Below are positions 1 to 7,709 of a stretch of 64,000 nt of DNA, piece by piece. The translations under genes were made by a program, and so were the position numbers. Origin of the DNA: Jiangella alkaliphila (lineage in GTDB: Bacteria; Actinomycetota; Actinomycetes; Jiangellales; Jiangellaceae); NCBI RefSeq assembly GCF_900105925.1, contig NZ_LT629791.1:5240001-5304000 (forward strand), read 5' to 3'. How positions within the stretch are numbered: the stretch's first letter is position 1; each line of letters starts with the position of its first letter. The notes beneath the pieces are model-generated. The model had not been told where the DNA came from. It searched no databases and saw only the letters and a list, made by a program, of their open reading frames with translations.

Positions 1-504
1 AGCACCGAGGCGCGCAACGCCGACATCGAGGCCGGCGCCGGCCGTCCCGCCGCCGAGATCGTCGACGACCTGCGGGTTTCCGCCGACCGCTTCGTCCGCG
101 CCGTCATGGAGATGCCCGACGACGGCTGGGAGCGGCAGGTGCGCCGCGGCCCGGCCGCCACCGGCGACCCGCTGCCCGGGCGGCGGGTGCTGTGGCTGCG
201 GCTGCGCGAGCTCGAGATCCACCACGTCGACCTCTCGACCGGCTACTCCCCCGCCGACTGGCCGCCCGCGTTCGTCCGCCGCGCGCTCGACGAGACGGTG
301 CGCGCGTTCGGCCGCCGCGACGACGTCCCCGCCCTCACGCTCGAGATCGACGGCGCCGGCGTCGAGCACCTGGGCGCCGAGGCGCCCGTCACGGTCGGCG
401 GCGAGCCGGCCGAGCTGCTGAGCTGGCTGACCGGCCGGTCCGGCGGCGACGGCCTGCGGGTCGAGCCGGCCGGCCGGCTGCCGGCGCTGCCGTCCTGGCT
501 GTGA
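1..504 (+). CDS. Maleylpyruvate isomerase family mycothiol-dependent enzyme (5' truncated)
   Basis: The frame is open from the first base of the window to the TGA at 502-504, so the N-terminus lies outside. The visible 167 residues include the motif EIHHVDLSTGYSPADWPP, typical of the MDMPI/DinB-like mycothiol-dependent isomerases, followed by a small C-terminal alpha/beta domain ending LPALPSWL. Family members use mycothiol as thiol cofactor, for example in maleylpyruvate isomerisation during gentisate breakdown; many paralogues have unknown substrates. The stop overlaps the GTG start of the downstream metallo-hydrolase (GTGA), implying translational coupling. The exact substrate cannot be told, and the metal-binding His of the N-terminal helix bundle is not in view. 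Confidence 0.8.
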   Translation, partial: STEARNADIEAGAGRPAAEIVDDLRVSADRFVRAVMEMPDDGWERQVRRGPAATGDPLPGRRVLWLRLRELEIHHVDLSTGYSPADWPPAFVRRALDETVRAFGRRDDVPALTLEIDGAGVEHLGAEAPVTVGGEPAELLSWLTGRSGGDGLRVEPAGRLPALPSWL

Positions 505-1160
505 GCACGTACTCCGGCCACGTGACGCCCGGCGGCGTGCCGGACGTCCACGAGCTGGCCCGGCTGGTCGTCATGAAGGCGTCCGTCGGCGGAAGCTGGG
601 ACAACAACGTCTACGTGCTGCGCGACCGCTTCAGCGGCGACGAGCTGCTGGTCGACGCCGCCGCCGAGCCGGCGCGGGTGCTGGCGCTGTGCGGCGAGGG
701 CCCGCTGCGCTACGTCGTCACGACCCACCGCCACCCCGACCACTGGGGCGCCCTGGCCGAGGTGGCGGCCGCGACCGGTGCCGTGACGGTGGCGCACGCG
801 GCCGACGCGCCGGCGATCCCGGTGCCGACGACGCTGGTGGCGGGCGACGGCGACCGGCTGGCGTTCGGCTCCGTTACCGTGGAGCTGATCCACCTGGCCG
901 GCCACACGCCCGGCGGCCTCGCCGTCCTGTACGACGACCCGACCGGCCCGCCGCACCTCTGGACCGGCGACTCCCTGTTCCCCGGCGGCCTCGGCCGGAC
1001 GCGGTCGGCTGACGACTTCGCGTCCCTGCTGGACGATGTGGAGCGCAAGCTGTTCGACCGGCTGCCCGACGAGACCTGGGTCTACCCCGGCCACGGCGAC
1101 GACACCACCCTCGGCGCCGAGCGTCCTCAGCTGGCCGAGTGGCGTGATCGGGGCTGGTAG
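501..1160 (+). CDS. Metallo-beta-lactamase-fold hydrolase (glyoxalase II-like)
   Basis: A 219-residue protein if started at GTG 501, which overlaps the stop of the preceding gene; the open frame reaches further upstream but only as high-GC shadow of that gene. The zinc-site motif THRHPDHWG is at residues 75-83 (H76, H78, D80, H81), followed by HTPGG, the TGDSLFPGGLGRT loop carrying the bridging Asp, and the C-terminal YPGHGDDT carrying the last His. These are the signatures of the glyoxalase II / MBL hydrolase superfamily, which cleaves thioesters or similar bonds. Coupling to a mycothiol-dependent enzyme suggests a substrate in thiol-conjugate chemistry, which is inference only. Confidence 0.88.
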   Translation: MSTYSGHVTPGGVPDVHELARLVVMKASVGGSWDNNVYVLRDRFSGDELLVDAAAEPARVLALCGEGPLRYVVTTHRHPDHWGALAEVAAATGAVTVAHAADAPAIPVPTTLVAGDGDRLAFGSVTVELIHLAGHTPGGLAVLYDDPTGPPHLWTGDSLFPGGLGRTRSADDFASLLDDVERKLFDRLPDETWVYPGHGDDTTLGAERPQLAEWRDRGW

Positions 1161-1212
1161 TTCGGCCGGGACGTTTGCCGAGTTGGGCGTCCCCTGCTGC
1201 CCATTCTCTAAG

Positions 1213-2885
1213 CCTCGATCCGTGGAAGGGCTATCGGGTGATCTTCGCTCCTGACTGTTGATCTTGATCGGGGTCGTGGGCAGGGCTGGTCGGCTGGTCT
1301 GCCCAGCTCTTCCACGTGTCGGTGTCCGGTCGGGGCCCGGTGCGGGCGGTGGTCGACGGTCAGGCCGCCGCGGCGGGTGGCCCGGTGGCGAGCACGTGGT
1401 TCCAGAGGCGGGTCCACTGCTGGGCCCAGGGCCAGTGCGTGGGCAGGTGCAACACGCGGCGGCGTTGCGGGCGGGCCAGCCGGGCGGGCACGGTGACGAT
1501 CTGTCGGCGCAGTGTCGCGCCGCGCGCGACGGCATGCCGCGGACTGGTCAGGGTGCCGGCGGCGCGGAGCAGGTTGTGGGTCATCGCGGCGCAGGTCGCC
1601 CAGGCGGCGTTCGCGGCGAACCGGCCAGACGGCAGGTGGGCCAGCGGCCCGTCGATGAGGTCGGCGAACACGGTCTCGATGATCGCGTGCGCGCGGTGGG
1701 TGATGTCCGCGTCGGCGGTCGGTTCGGTGTTGTCGGTGAAGAACGGGTGGTGCCGCCAGACCGGGAACAGTTCATCGGTCTTGGCGCGGTCGCGGACCCG
1801 GCGCACGATCAGCCGGGCGGTGACCTGGTGCTTCTTGGCCTTGGAGCCGAACGCGGTGAACGGTACTTCGGCGACGTGGGCGTCGGAGATCAACTGCCCG
1901 GTGTCCGGGTCGACGACCGCGCCGGGGTAGTGCACCGGTGTCCACGCGTCGGCGGGGATGGTCGCGATCGCCCTGCTCACCGCACGGTTCTTGGTCAGCG
2001 CCACGGAGAACCGGGCCCCCGCCCTCACGCAGGCGCCGACGACGACGCTGTTGCCGTAGGCCGAATCACCGCGGACCAGGATCTCACCCGCCGCGCCGGC
2101 GGCGCGGGCGGTCCGGATCGCCTCGGCGACCATCGTCGCCGCGCCCTTCCCGGAACCGGCCCGCCCGGCCCGTAGCCGGATCCCGGCCACCACCGGCGCA
2201 CCGTGCTCGGTACTGATGCTGGTGGCCAGCGGCGACAGGCCCTTGCGGAGCACCTGCCGCCCGGCGATCTTGGTGTGCCCGAAGCTGGCGCCCTGCTTGG
2301 CGTGCCCGTAGACCGGGCGCAGCAGCGAATCGATGTCGACGAACGCCCGAGTCCCGATCCCGGGCAACAGCCCCGTCGTCGTGACGAGGCCGACCAGATG
2401 CGCCCGCGCGACCGAGGCCAACTGCAGGGCATGGCCATGGGTGAACTCCCGCAGGAACTGCCCCAGCGTGGCCGGCGCATACACGCCGCCGAACAACCGG
2501 CCCATCCCGCCGGAACGGACCACGTCCAGATCGTCGATGCAGTCCGCGCCGGCAGCCATCCCCGCCACGATCGAGGTGATCTTGCCCGCCGGGTTCACGC
2601 CGGCCGACTTCACCCTCACCGAGCCGACCGCGACCTTGGACGAGATCAGCTCGGACAGGCCAGCCTGCTCGGCCAAGGCCATCACCGGCACCAGCCCCGC
2701 GCACGACACGAGATTCTCGTCATCGAACCTCGGCATCGCCTTCGACCAGACGTGAGATAGTCGCACCGAGAGTGCCTTCCGCAGCAGTGGCGATCAGGAC
2801 CTAGACAATCCAGATCCTCCCTGCACAGAAGGCACTTTCTTCGTCACCACACCGAACGACCAGCCAGCCAGTCCACGGATCGAGG
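1213..2885 (-). mobile_element. IS1380-family insertion sequence, copy 1
   Basis: The borders are exact: a perfect 14 bp terminal inverted repeat (CCTCGATCCGTGGA at the left end and its complement at the right) is bracketed by the 5 bp direct repeat CTAAG at 1208-1212 and 2886-2890. Length is 1673 bp. A single transposase gene occupies most of the element on the minus strand. The internal sequence matches copy 2 (3426-5098) at a constant offset of 2213 bases, with identical translations in several frames, so the two copies are very recent relatives. It sits in one arm of palindromic element A. Confidence 0.93.
1360..2766 (-). CDS. IS1380-family transposase (copy 1)
   Basis: A 468-residue DDE transposase filling the IS. 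The probable catalytic residues are D144 (in AFVDIDSLL), D234 (in LVRGDSAYG) and E364 (in AHAIIETVFADL), the order and spacing expected for IS1380 enzymes. The C-terminus holds the family-typical run LHLPTHWPWAQQWTRLW. The gene looks intact, with no frameshift. The start is ATG at 2766, about 120 bases inside the right IS end, leaving room for a promoter near the terminal repeat. The product catalyses cut-and-paste-type movement of the element. It is identical in translation to the gene at 3573-4979 and only moderately similar to the one at 60781-62187. Confidence 0.95.
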   Translation of the reverse strand: MRLSHVWSKAMPRFDDENLVSCAGLVPVMALAEQAGLSELISSKVAVGSVRVKSAGVNPAGKITSIVAGMAAGADCIDDLDVVRSGGMGRLFGGVYAPATLGQFLREFTHGHALQLASVARAHLVGLVTTTGLLPGIGTRAFVDIDSLLRPVYGHAKQGASFGHTKIAGRQVLRKGLSPLATSISTEHGAPVVAGIRLRAGRAGSGKGAATMVAEAIRTARAAGAAGEILVRGDSAYGNSVVVGACVRAGARFSVALTKNRAVSRAIATIPADAWTPVHYPGAVVDPDTGQLISDAHVAEVPFTAFGSKAKKHQVTARLIVRRVRDRAKTDELFPVWRHHPFFTDNTEPTADADITHRAHAIIETVFADLIDGPLAHLPSGRFAANAAWATCAAMTHNLLRAAGTLTSPRHAVARGATLRRQIVTVPARLARPQRRRVLHLPTHWPWAQQWTRLWNHVLATGPPAAAA

Positions 2886-2996
2886 CTAAGCCGCGCACCC
2901 GCGCCTCAAGCGGACAATTGGGCGCTTCGCGCCGTCGATGACCGCTTGACCCGCGGGCCCGCGGCCTGAGAACTGGCAGCTATCAGGGGGACGGGG

Positions 2997-3395
2997 AAGA
3001 ACCGGGCACAGCCCGTCGGATTCGTGCAGTTCGCCCGACTTTGCGCCGCTGGCTTCCTGGGTGTGAGGCGCGTCCTGGGTCTGAGTCGCGCTGAAACGGC
3101 GAAACGGGCCCGGAAGCGCGCCTCACACCCAGGACGCGCGTCAGACCCAGGTTGGTGAGCGCCCGGCGTCCTGGTCTGCCGTCACGTCCTGGTTCCCAGT
3201 CACGCCACGAGCCCCGAATCCACCATTTCGCGTGACGGCAGACCACGACGTAACACCAGACCAGGACCCGCGCCGTCGTCCTCACCAGCGAAAGTCGTCC
3301 TCGATGGCAGAAACCGTCCTCGCGCCCCATCGAGGACGATCACCACTATCGAAGACGACAGCCGACATCGACGCCCGACCCGTCGCCACACCTCC
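2997..3395. other. Hairpin-rich non-coding segment between palindromes A and B
   Basis: No convincing gene is present. Instead there are several long inverted repeats. Bases 3056-3090 pair with 3116-3150 as arms of about 35 bp with few mismatches around a 25-base loop, and each arm itself carries two copies of a CCTGGGTSTGA-type repeat. CCTGGTCTGCCGTCACG near 3170 pairs with CGTGACGGCAGACCA near 3231, and again in part with CAGACCAGGA near 3257. GTCCTCGATGG near 3297 pairs with CCATCGAGGAC near 3328. The first 45 bases (to about 3045, including GGGCACAGCCCG) resemble the outer flank of element C at about 58179-58220. The role is unknown. Confidence 0.5.
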
Positions 3396-3425
3396 CCCGT
3401 CCCCCTGATAGCTGCCCGTACTTAG

Positions 3426-5098
3426 CCTCGATCCGTGGAAGGGCTATCGGGTGATCTTCGCTCCTGACTGTTGATCTTGATCGGGGTCGTGGGCAGGGCT
3501 GGTCGGCTGGTCTGCCCAGCTCTTCCACGTGTCGGTGTCCGGTCGGGGCCCGGTGCGGGCGGTGGTCGACGGTCAGGCCGCCGCGGCGGGTGGCCCGGTG
3601 GCGAGCACGTGGTTCCAGAGGCGGGTCCACTGCTGGGCCCAGGGCCAGTGCGTGGGCAGGTGCAACACGCGGCGGCGTTGCGGGCGGGCCAGCCGGGCGG
3701 GCACGGTGACGATCTGTCGGCGCAGTGTCGCGCCGCGCGCGACGGCATGCCGCGGACTGGTCAGGGTGCCGGCGGCGCGGAGCAGGTTGTGGGTCATCGC
3801 GGCGCAGGTCGCCCAGGCGGCGTTCGCGGCGAACCGGCCAGACGGCAGGTGGGCCAGCGGCCCGTCGATGAGGTCGGCGAACACGGTCTCGATGATCGCG
3901 TGCGCGCGGTGGGTGATGTCCGCGTCGGCGGTCGGTTCGGTGTTGTCGGTGAAGAACGGGTGGTGCCGCCAGACCGGGAACAGTTCATCGGTCTTGGCGC
4001 GGTCGCGGACCCGGCGCACGATCAGCCGGGCGGTGACCTGGTGCTTCTTGGCCTTGGAGCCGAACGCGGTGAACGGTACTTCGGCGACGTGGGCGTCGGA
4101 GATCAACTGCCCGGTGTCCGGGTCGACGACCGCGCCGGGGTAGTGCACCGGTGTCCACGCGTCGGCGGGGATGGTCGCGATCGCCCTGCTCACCGCACGG
4201 TTCTTGGTCAGCGCCACGGAGAACCGGGCCCCCGCCCTCACGCAGGCGCCGACGACGACGCTGTTGCCGTAGGCCGAATCACCGCGGACCAGGATCTCAC
4301 CCGCCGCGCCGGCGGCGCGGGCGGTCCGGATCGCCTCGGCGACCATCGTCGCCGCGCCCTTCCCGGAACCGGCCCGCCCGGCCCGTAGCCGGATCCCGGC
4401 CACCACCGGCGCACCGTGCTCGGTACTGATGCTGGTGGCCAGCGGCGACAGGCCCTTGCGGAGCACCTGCCGCCCGGCGATCTTGGTGTGCCCGAAGCTG
4501 GCGCCCTGCTTGGCGTGCCCGTAGACCGGGCGCAGCAGCGAATCGATGTCGACGAACGCCCGAGTCCCGATCCCGGGCAACAGCCCCGTCGTCGTGACGA
4601 GGCCGACCAGATGCGCCCGCGCGACCGAGGCCAACTGCAGGGCATGGCCATGGGTGAACTCCCGCAGGAACTGCCCCAGCGTGGCCGGCGCATACACGCC
4701 GCCGAACAACCGGCCCATCCCGCCGGAACGGACCACGTCCAGATCGTCGATGCAGTCCGCGCCGGCAGCCATCCCCGCCACGATCGAGGTGATCTTGCCC
4801 GCCGGGTTCACGCCGGCCGACTTCACCCTCACCGAGCCGACCGCGACCTTGGACGAGATCAGCTCGGACAGGCCAGCCTGCTCGGCCAAGGCCATCACCG
4901 GCACCAGCCCCGCGCACGACACGAGATTCTCGTCATCGAACCTCGGCATCGCCTTCGACCAGACGTGAGATAGTCGCACCGAGAGTGCCTTCCGCAGCAG
5001 TGGCGATCAGGACCTAGACAATCCAGATCCTCCCTGCACAGAAGGCACTTTCTTCGTCACCACACCGAACGACCAGCCAGCCAGTCCACGGATCGAGG
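3426..5098 (-). mobile_element. IS1380-family insertion sequence, copy 2
   Basis: The same 1673 bp element as copy 1, in the same orientation. The perfect terminal inverted repeats are flanked by the 5 bp direct repeat CTTAG at 3421-3425 and 5099-5103. This is the complement of the duplication at copy 1 (CTAAG), so the target preference can be written CTWAG. Copies 1 and 2 are direct repeats separated by 540 bp; recombination between them would leave one IS and delete the spacer. The insertion lies in the arm of palindromic element B. Confidence 0.93.
3573..4979 (-). CDS. IS1380-family transposase (copy 2)
   Basis: A 468-residue DDE transposase whose translation is identical to that of copy 1 (1360-2766), including probable catalytic residues D144, D234 and E364. 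It is intact and presumably functional. The start is ATG 4979, 119 bases inside the right end of the IS. No passenger gene is present in the element. Confidence 0.95.
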   Translation of the reverse strand: MRLSHVWSKAMPRFDDENLVSCAGLVPVMALAEQAGLSELISSKVAVGSVRVKSAGVNPAGKITSIVAGMAAGADCIDDLDVVRSGGMGRLFGGVYAPATLGQFLREFTHGHALQLASVARAHLVGLVTTTGLLPGIGTRAFVDIDSLLRPVYGHAKQGASFGHTKIAGRQVLRKGLSPLATSISTEHGAPVVAGIRLRAGRAGSGKGAATMVAEAIRTARAAGAAGEILVRGDSAYGNSVVVGACVRAGARFSVALTKNRAVSRAIATIPADAWTPVHYPGAVVDPDTGQLISDAHVAEVPFTAFGSKAKKHQVTARLIVRRVRDRAKTDELFPVWRHHPFFTDNTEPTADADITHRAHAIIETVFADLIDGPLAHLPSGRFAANAAWATCAAMTHNLLRAAGTLTSPRHAVARGATLRRQIVTVPARLARPQRRRVLHLPTHWPWAQQWTRLWNHVLATGPPAAAA

Positions 5099-5249
5099 CT
5101 TAGACCGGGGACGCGCGGGTCAAGTCCAAGGCCCCCACCACAGGGAACAGCAAACAGTCAGAGGCCGCGGACTTGAGGCGCGCGTTCACGGCTAAGACCA
5201 TGGGCAGCAGGGGACGGCCAACTCGGCAATCCCCCCGCCAACCCTGCTG

Positions 5250-6353
5250 TCAGCGGCGGTCGTGGTCGGCCGCGGTGGCCTCGTTCGCCTCGTCCACCAG
5301 GTCCGCGTCGGCCGAGCCGTCCTCGACCTCGTCGCGGTCAGCACCGGCCGAGCCACCCTCCGCGACGCCGTTGCGGAGGTCCCGCCGGGATTTGAGCAGG
5401 CTCAGCACCGTCGTGACCAGCAAGGTCCCGATGATGACCGTCAGCGACAGCCAGATGGGCACCTCGGGCACGCTGTGGAACGGCTCGCCGCCGTTGACGA
5501 ACGGCAGGTTGTTCTCGTGCAGGGCGTGCATGACGAGCTTCACGCCGATGAACGCGAGGATGACGGCCAGGCCGGCGGAGAGGTAGACCAGCTTCTCCAG
5601 CAGCCCGCCGATGAGGAAGTACAGCTGCCGCAGCCCCATCAGCGCGAAGATGTTCGCGGTGAAGACGATGAACGCCTCTTGCGTGAGCCCGAAGATGGCC
5701 GGGATGGAGTCGACGGCGAACAGCAGGTCGGCCGAGGCGATGGACAGGAACACGATGACCATCGGCGTGTAGAGGCGCTTGCCGTTCTCGGTGATGCGCA
5801 GCTTGACGCCGTGGTACTCCTTGGTCATCGGCAGCACCTTCTGGGCGCGGCGGACGAACGCGTTCTCGTACTCGTCGTCGTGCTCCTCGTGGTGGACCTG
5901 CTGGTTGGCCAGCCGGACCGCGGTGTACACGAGGAACGCGCCGAAGATGTAGAACACCCAGGCGAACTCGTTGATCAGCGCCGCGCCGAGCAGGATGAAC
6001 ACACCGCGCAGCACGATGGCCGTGAGGATGCCGAACATCAGTACCGATTGCTGGTACTTCCTGGGCACCCTGAACTGGGCCATGATGATGACGAAGATGA
6101 ACAGGTTGTCGACACTGAGGCTGTACTCGGTGAGCCAGCCGGCGAAGAACTCGCCGGACGCCTGGCCGTGGCCGACGAACCCCAGGACGATGCCGAACAC
6201 CACCGCGAGCCCGACGTAGAACGCCACCCACAGGCTGGCCTCGCGGATGGACGGGGCATGCGGGCGGCGCGTGACGATGAGGAGGTCGAGCACGAGTAGC
6301 AGGACGAGCACGACGAACGTGCCGACTTCGAACCACACGGGCAGGTTCAACAC
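5250..6353 (-). CDS. TerC/Alx-family integral membrane protein (probable metal exporter)
   Basis: A 367-residue polytopic membrane protein with the TerC-family hallmarks YSLSVDNLFIF (near residue 79) and LFAVDSIPAIFGLT (near residue 211), whose acidic residues within membrane helices are conserved. About nine hydrophobic segments are seen, with a soluble charged loop around residues 150-175 and a charged C-terminal tail rich in Asp and Glu. Members of this family (Alx, MntP-linked TerC) are implicated in manganese efflux or metallation of exported proteins and in tellurite resistance. The start is GTG at 6353 behind a GGAGGGG ribosome-binding site. A yybP-ykoY-type riboswitch lies directly upstream, supporting a manganese-related role. 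Confidence 0.92.
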   Translation of the reverse strand: MLNLPVWFEVGTFVVLVLLLVLDLLIVTRRPHAPSIREASLWVAFYVGLAVVFGIVLGFVGHGQASGEFFAGWLTEYSLSVDNLFIFVIIMAQFRVPRKYQQSVLMFGILTAIVLRGVFILLGAALINEFAWVFYIFGAFLVYTAVRLANQQVHHEEHDDEYENAFVRRAQKVLPMTKEYHGVKLRITENGKRLYTPMVIVFLSIASADLLFAVDSIPAIFGLTQEAFIVFTANIFALMGLRQLYFLIGGLLEKLVYLSAGLAVILAFIGVKLVMHALHENNLPFVNGGEPFHSVPEVPIWLSLTVIIGTLLVTTVLSLLKSRRDLRNGVAEGGSAGADRDEVEDGSADADLVDEANEATAADHDRR

Positions 6354-6407
6354 GAAGACAGAGTCCCCTCCGGTGAGCTGACCGCACAGCGGGCGCTGTG
6401 CGCGACC

Positions 6408-6514
6408 GGAGGTCTCGTCCGCCCAGGATCACCGGGCCGGAGGCACCGGGAGACTCCCCGGTGTAGGGAGCATCCGTGATGACGATGCCACCGCGTCGGG
6501 ATTACTCCCCTCCA
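6408..6514 (-). promoter_or_regulatory. yybP-ykoY-type (manganese) riboswitch upstream of the TerC-family gene
   Basis: Read on the minus strand, the leader contains TGGAGGGGAGTAATCCC (6514 downward), then CGTCATCACGG, then GGACGAGACCTCC (to 6408). The GGAGG near the start pairs with CCTCC at the end to close the element. These conserved loops and their order match the yybP-ykoY aptamer, which binds Mn2+ and often controls TerC/Alx and Mn exporter genes. After it comes a GC-rich hairpin (GCACAG...CTGTGC, about 6382-6403) just before the Shine-Dalgarno, which could be the switching stem or terminator. The assignment is by motif; a covariance-model match was not computed. Confidence 0.82.
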
Positions 6515-6524
6515 CGCTGATCCC

Positions 6525-6530
6525 AGTATA
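6525..6530 (-). promoter_or_regulatory. Probable -10 box of the riboswitch-TerC transcript
   Basis: The minus strand reads TATACT, a good -10 hexamer in an otherwise very GC-rich region. It lies about 10 bases before the beginning of the riboswitch aptamer, so transcription would start right at the aptamer. No clear -35 box is seen at the usual spacing. Confidence 0.5.
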
Positions 6531-6587
6531 TTTCACAGCCACGGCCGCACGCGCAATTCGTTGCCCCGCCCGACGTTTCCCGCCGGT

Positions 6588-7598
6588 CTAGAGCACGCCG
6601 TTGCGGGCGGCCTGGAGCCCCGCCTGGAACCGCGTCCGGGCGCCCAGCCGGCCGCTGATCTCCTTGATCCGCCGCTGGACGGTGCGCTGGCTGGCGCCGA
6701 CGTGCCGGGCGATCGACTGCTCCGTCAGCCCCGCGGCCAGCAGGTTCAGGATGACGCGGTCGTCGTCGACCTGGCCGTCCTGGTCGCTGGGGGCCAGCCG
6801 CAGCGGCATCGCCCGCAGCCAGGTCTCCTCGAACAGCTCGGCCAGCACGTCCAGCAGCCCGCTCGGGTGGACGACCAGCAGCTGGTCGGTGATCAGCGCG
6901 CCGGCCCGGGCCGGGATCATCGCCAGCCGGTCGTCGATCAGCAGCATCCGGGCCGGCAGCGTCGGCACGACCCGCGCCTCCTCACCAGCGGCGATGCCAC
7001 CCAGCAGGTCGGCGAGCCGGCCGGGCAGGTCGACGGCGCTCTGCTCGTAGAGGACGCGGTGCCGGACGCCGGCTCGCAGCAGCTCGACCTCGATCGGGTT
7101 CGCCTCGCTGTTGACGACGCCGTACGGCGGCCGCTCCATGGCCCGGACCTGTGTGCGGGCGCTGCTGTAGACGTCGACCAGGCGGCGGGCGGTCGCGTCG
7201 GAGCCGGTGACGATCTCGACGAGGTCGCCGGGCTCGACGGCGTCGTGGCGGCGGCGGTGCCGCACGGCCAGCTCGTCGACGAGGACGCGGCTGCGCTGCA
7301 GGTCGCGCTCGCGGGCCGCCAGCGTCTCGGCGAACGCCAGCGCGGGGTCGACCAGGCGGTAAGTGGGCGGCTCCCCCGGCAGCCGGTCGGCCACGCCGCG
7401 CCGCTCGAGCCCGTCCAGCAGCTTCTCGACGGCGTCGGGCGGCAGGTCGGACGCCGCGGCGGACCCCAGCTCCGCCGCCGTCGCCGGCCGGGCGTGGTCC
7501 AGCAGGGCGAGGTAGACGGTCTGCTCCTCGTCGCTGAGGCCGAGCTGTTCCAGCATGAGCGGCTCCGGGGGTCGAGACCGCTGGCCAAAACGCGCCAC
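6588..7598 (-). CDS. TrmB-like / LuxR-type helix-turn-helix regulator
   Basis: A protein of up to 336 residues. The N-terminal part (LGLSDEEQTVYLALLDH and on) resembles the winged-helix domain of TrmB-like regulators, followed by a central ligand-binding-like region. The C-terminus (NLLAAGLTEQSIARHVGASQRTVQRRIKEISGRLGA, about residues 285-320, written here in two parts by position) is a LuxR/GerE-type helix-turn-helix. The true start may be the ATG at 7556 (MLEQLGLSDEE), which aligns better with the family than the longer frame. It is transcribed divergently from the secreted subtilisin at 7710, a pairing common in actinobacteria, which suggests it controls that protease. Confidence 0.82.
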   Translation of the reverse strand: MARFGQRSRPPEPLMLEQLGLSDEEQTVYLALLDHARPATAAELGSAAASDLPPDAVEKLLDGLERRGVADRLPGEPPTYRLVDPALAFAETLAARERDLQRSRVLVDELAVRHRRRHDAVEPGDLVEIVTGSDATARRLVDVYSSARTQVRAMERPPYGVVNSEANPIEVELLRAGVRHRVLYEQSAVDLPGRLADLLGGIAAGEEARVVPTLPARMLLIDDRLAMIPARAGALITDQLLVVHPSGLLDVLAELFEETWLRAMPLRLAPSDQDGQVDDDRVILNLLAAGLTEQSIARHVGASQRTVQRRIKEISGRLGARTRFQAGLQAARNGVL

Positions 7599-7709
7599 TG
7601 TCGGATTTTCGCCAAAGCATAACCCTTGTCACGTTCTCCGAAACTCCGGGACGATCCGGTCACCGCATCCCTTGACGGCACGGCAGCCCGCACCCCGGAG
7701 GGCAGAGCG

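Larger units (their letters stand above)
1186..2996. repeat. Palindromic element A, interrupted by IS1380-family copy 1
   Basis: Removing the IS (1213-2885) and one CTAAG duplication joins 1186-1212 to 2891-2996 and gives an imperfect palindrome of about 130 bp. The left arm (CGTCCCCTGCTGCCC, then CTAAGCCGCG, then GCGCCTCAAGCGG) pairs with the right arm (CCGCTTGACCCGCGG, then GGCAGCTATCAGGGGGACGG). The inner loop lies about 2914-2941. The same two arm types recur in elements B (3396-5219) and C (58221-62431), with A in the opposite orientation. The right-arm counterpart of CTAAG reads CTGAG here, so only one arm kept the CTWAG site. No coding potential is seen. It could be a transposase-less mobile palindrome, a REP-like element or a structured RNA. 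Confidence 0.75.
3396..5219. repeat. Palindromic element B, interrupted by IS1380-family copy 2
   Basis: Removing the IS (3426-5098) and one CTTAG duplication gives a palindrome of about 150 bp. The left arm is CCGTCCCCCTGATAGCTGCC (about 3397-3416), CTTAGACCGG, then GGGTCAAGTCC. The right arm is ACTTGAGGCGCGCG (from 5171), GGCTAAGACCATGG, then GCAGCAGGGGACGGCC ending at 5219. The loop (about 5128-5170) resembles that of element C, so homology covers the whole unit and not only the arms. It ends about 30 bases before the stop of the TerC-family gene. No reading frame is supported. Confidence 0.75.

Noticed and set aside
1213-5098. Composite transposon formed by the two identical IS1380-family copies
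   Set aside because: The two copies have different target duplications (CTAAG and CTTAG), and each pair brackets one IS only. The spacer has no gene. They are independent insertions.
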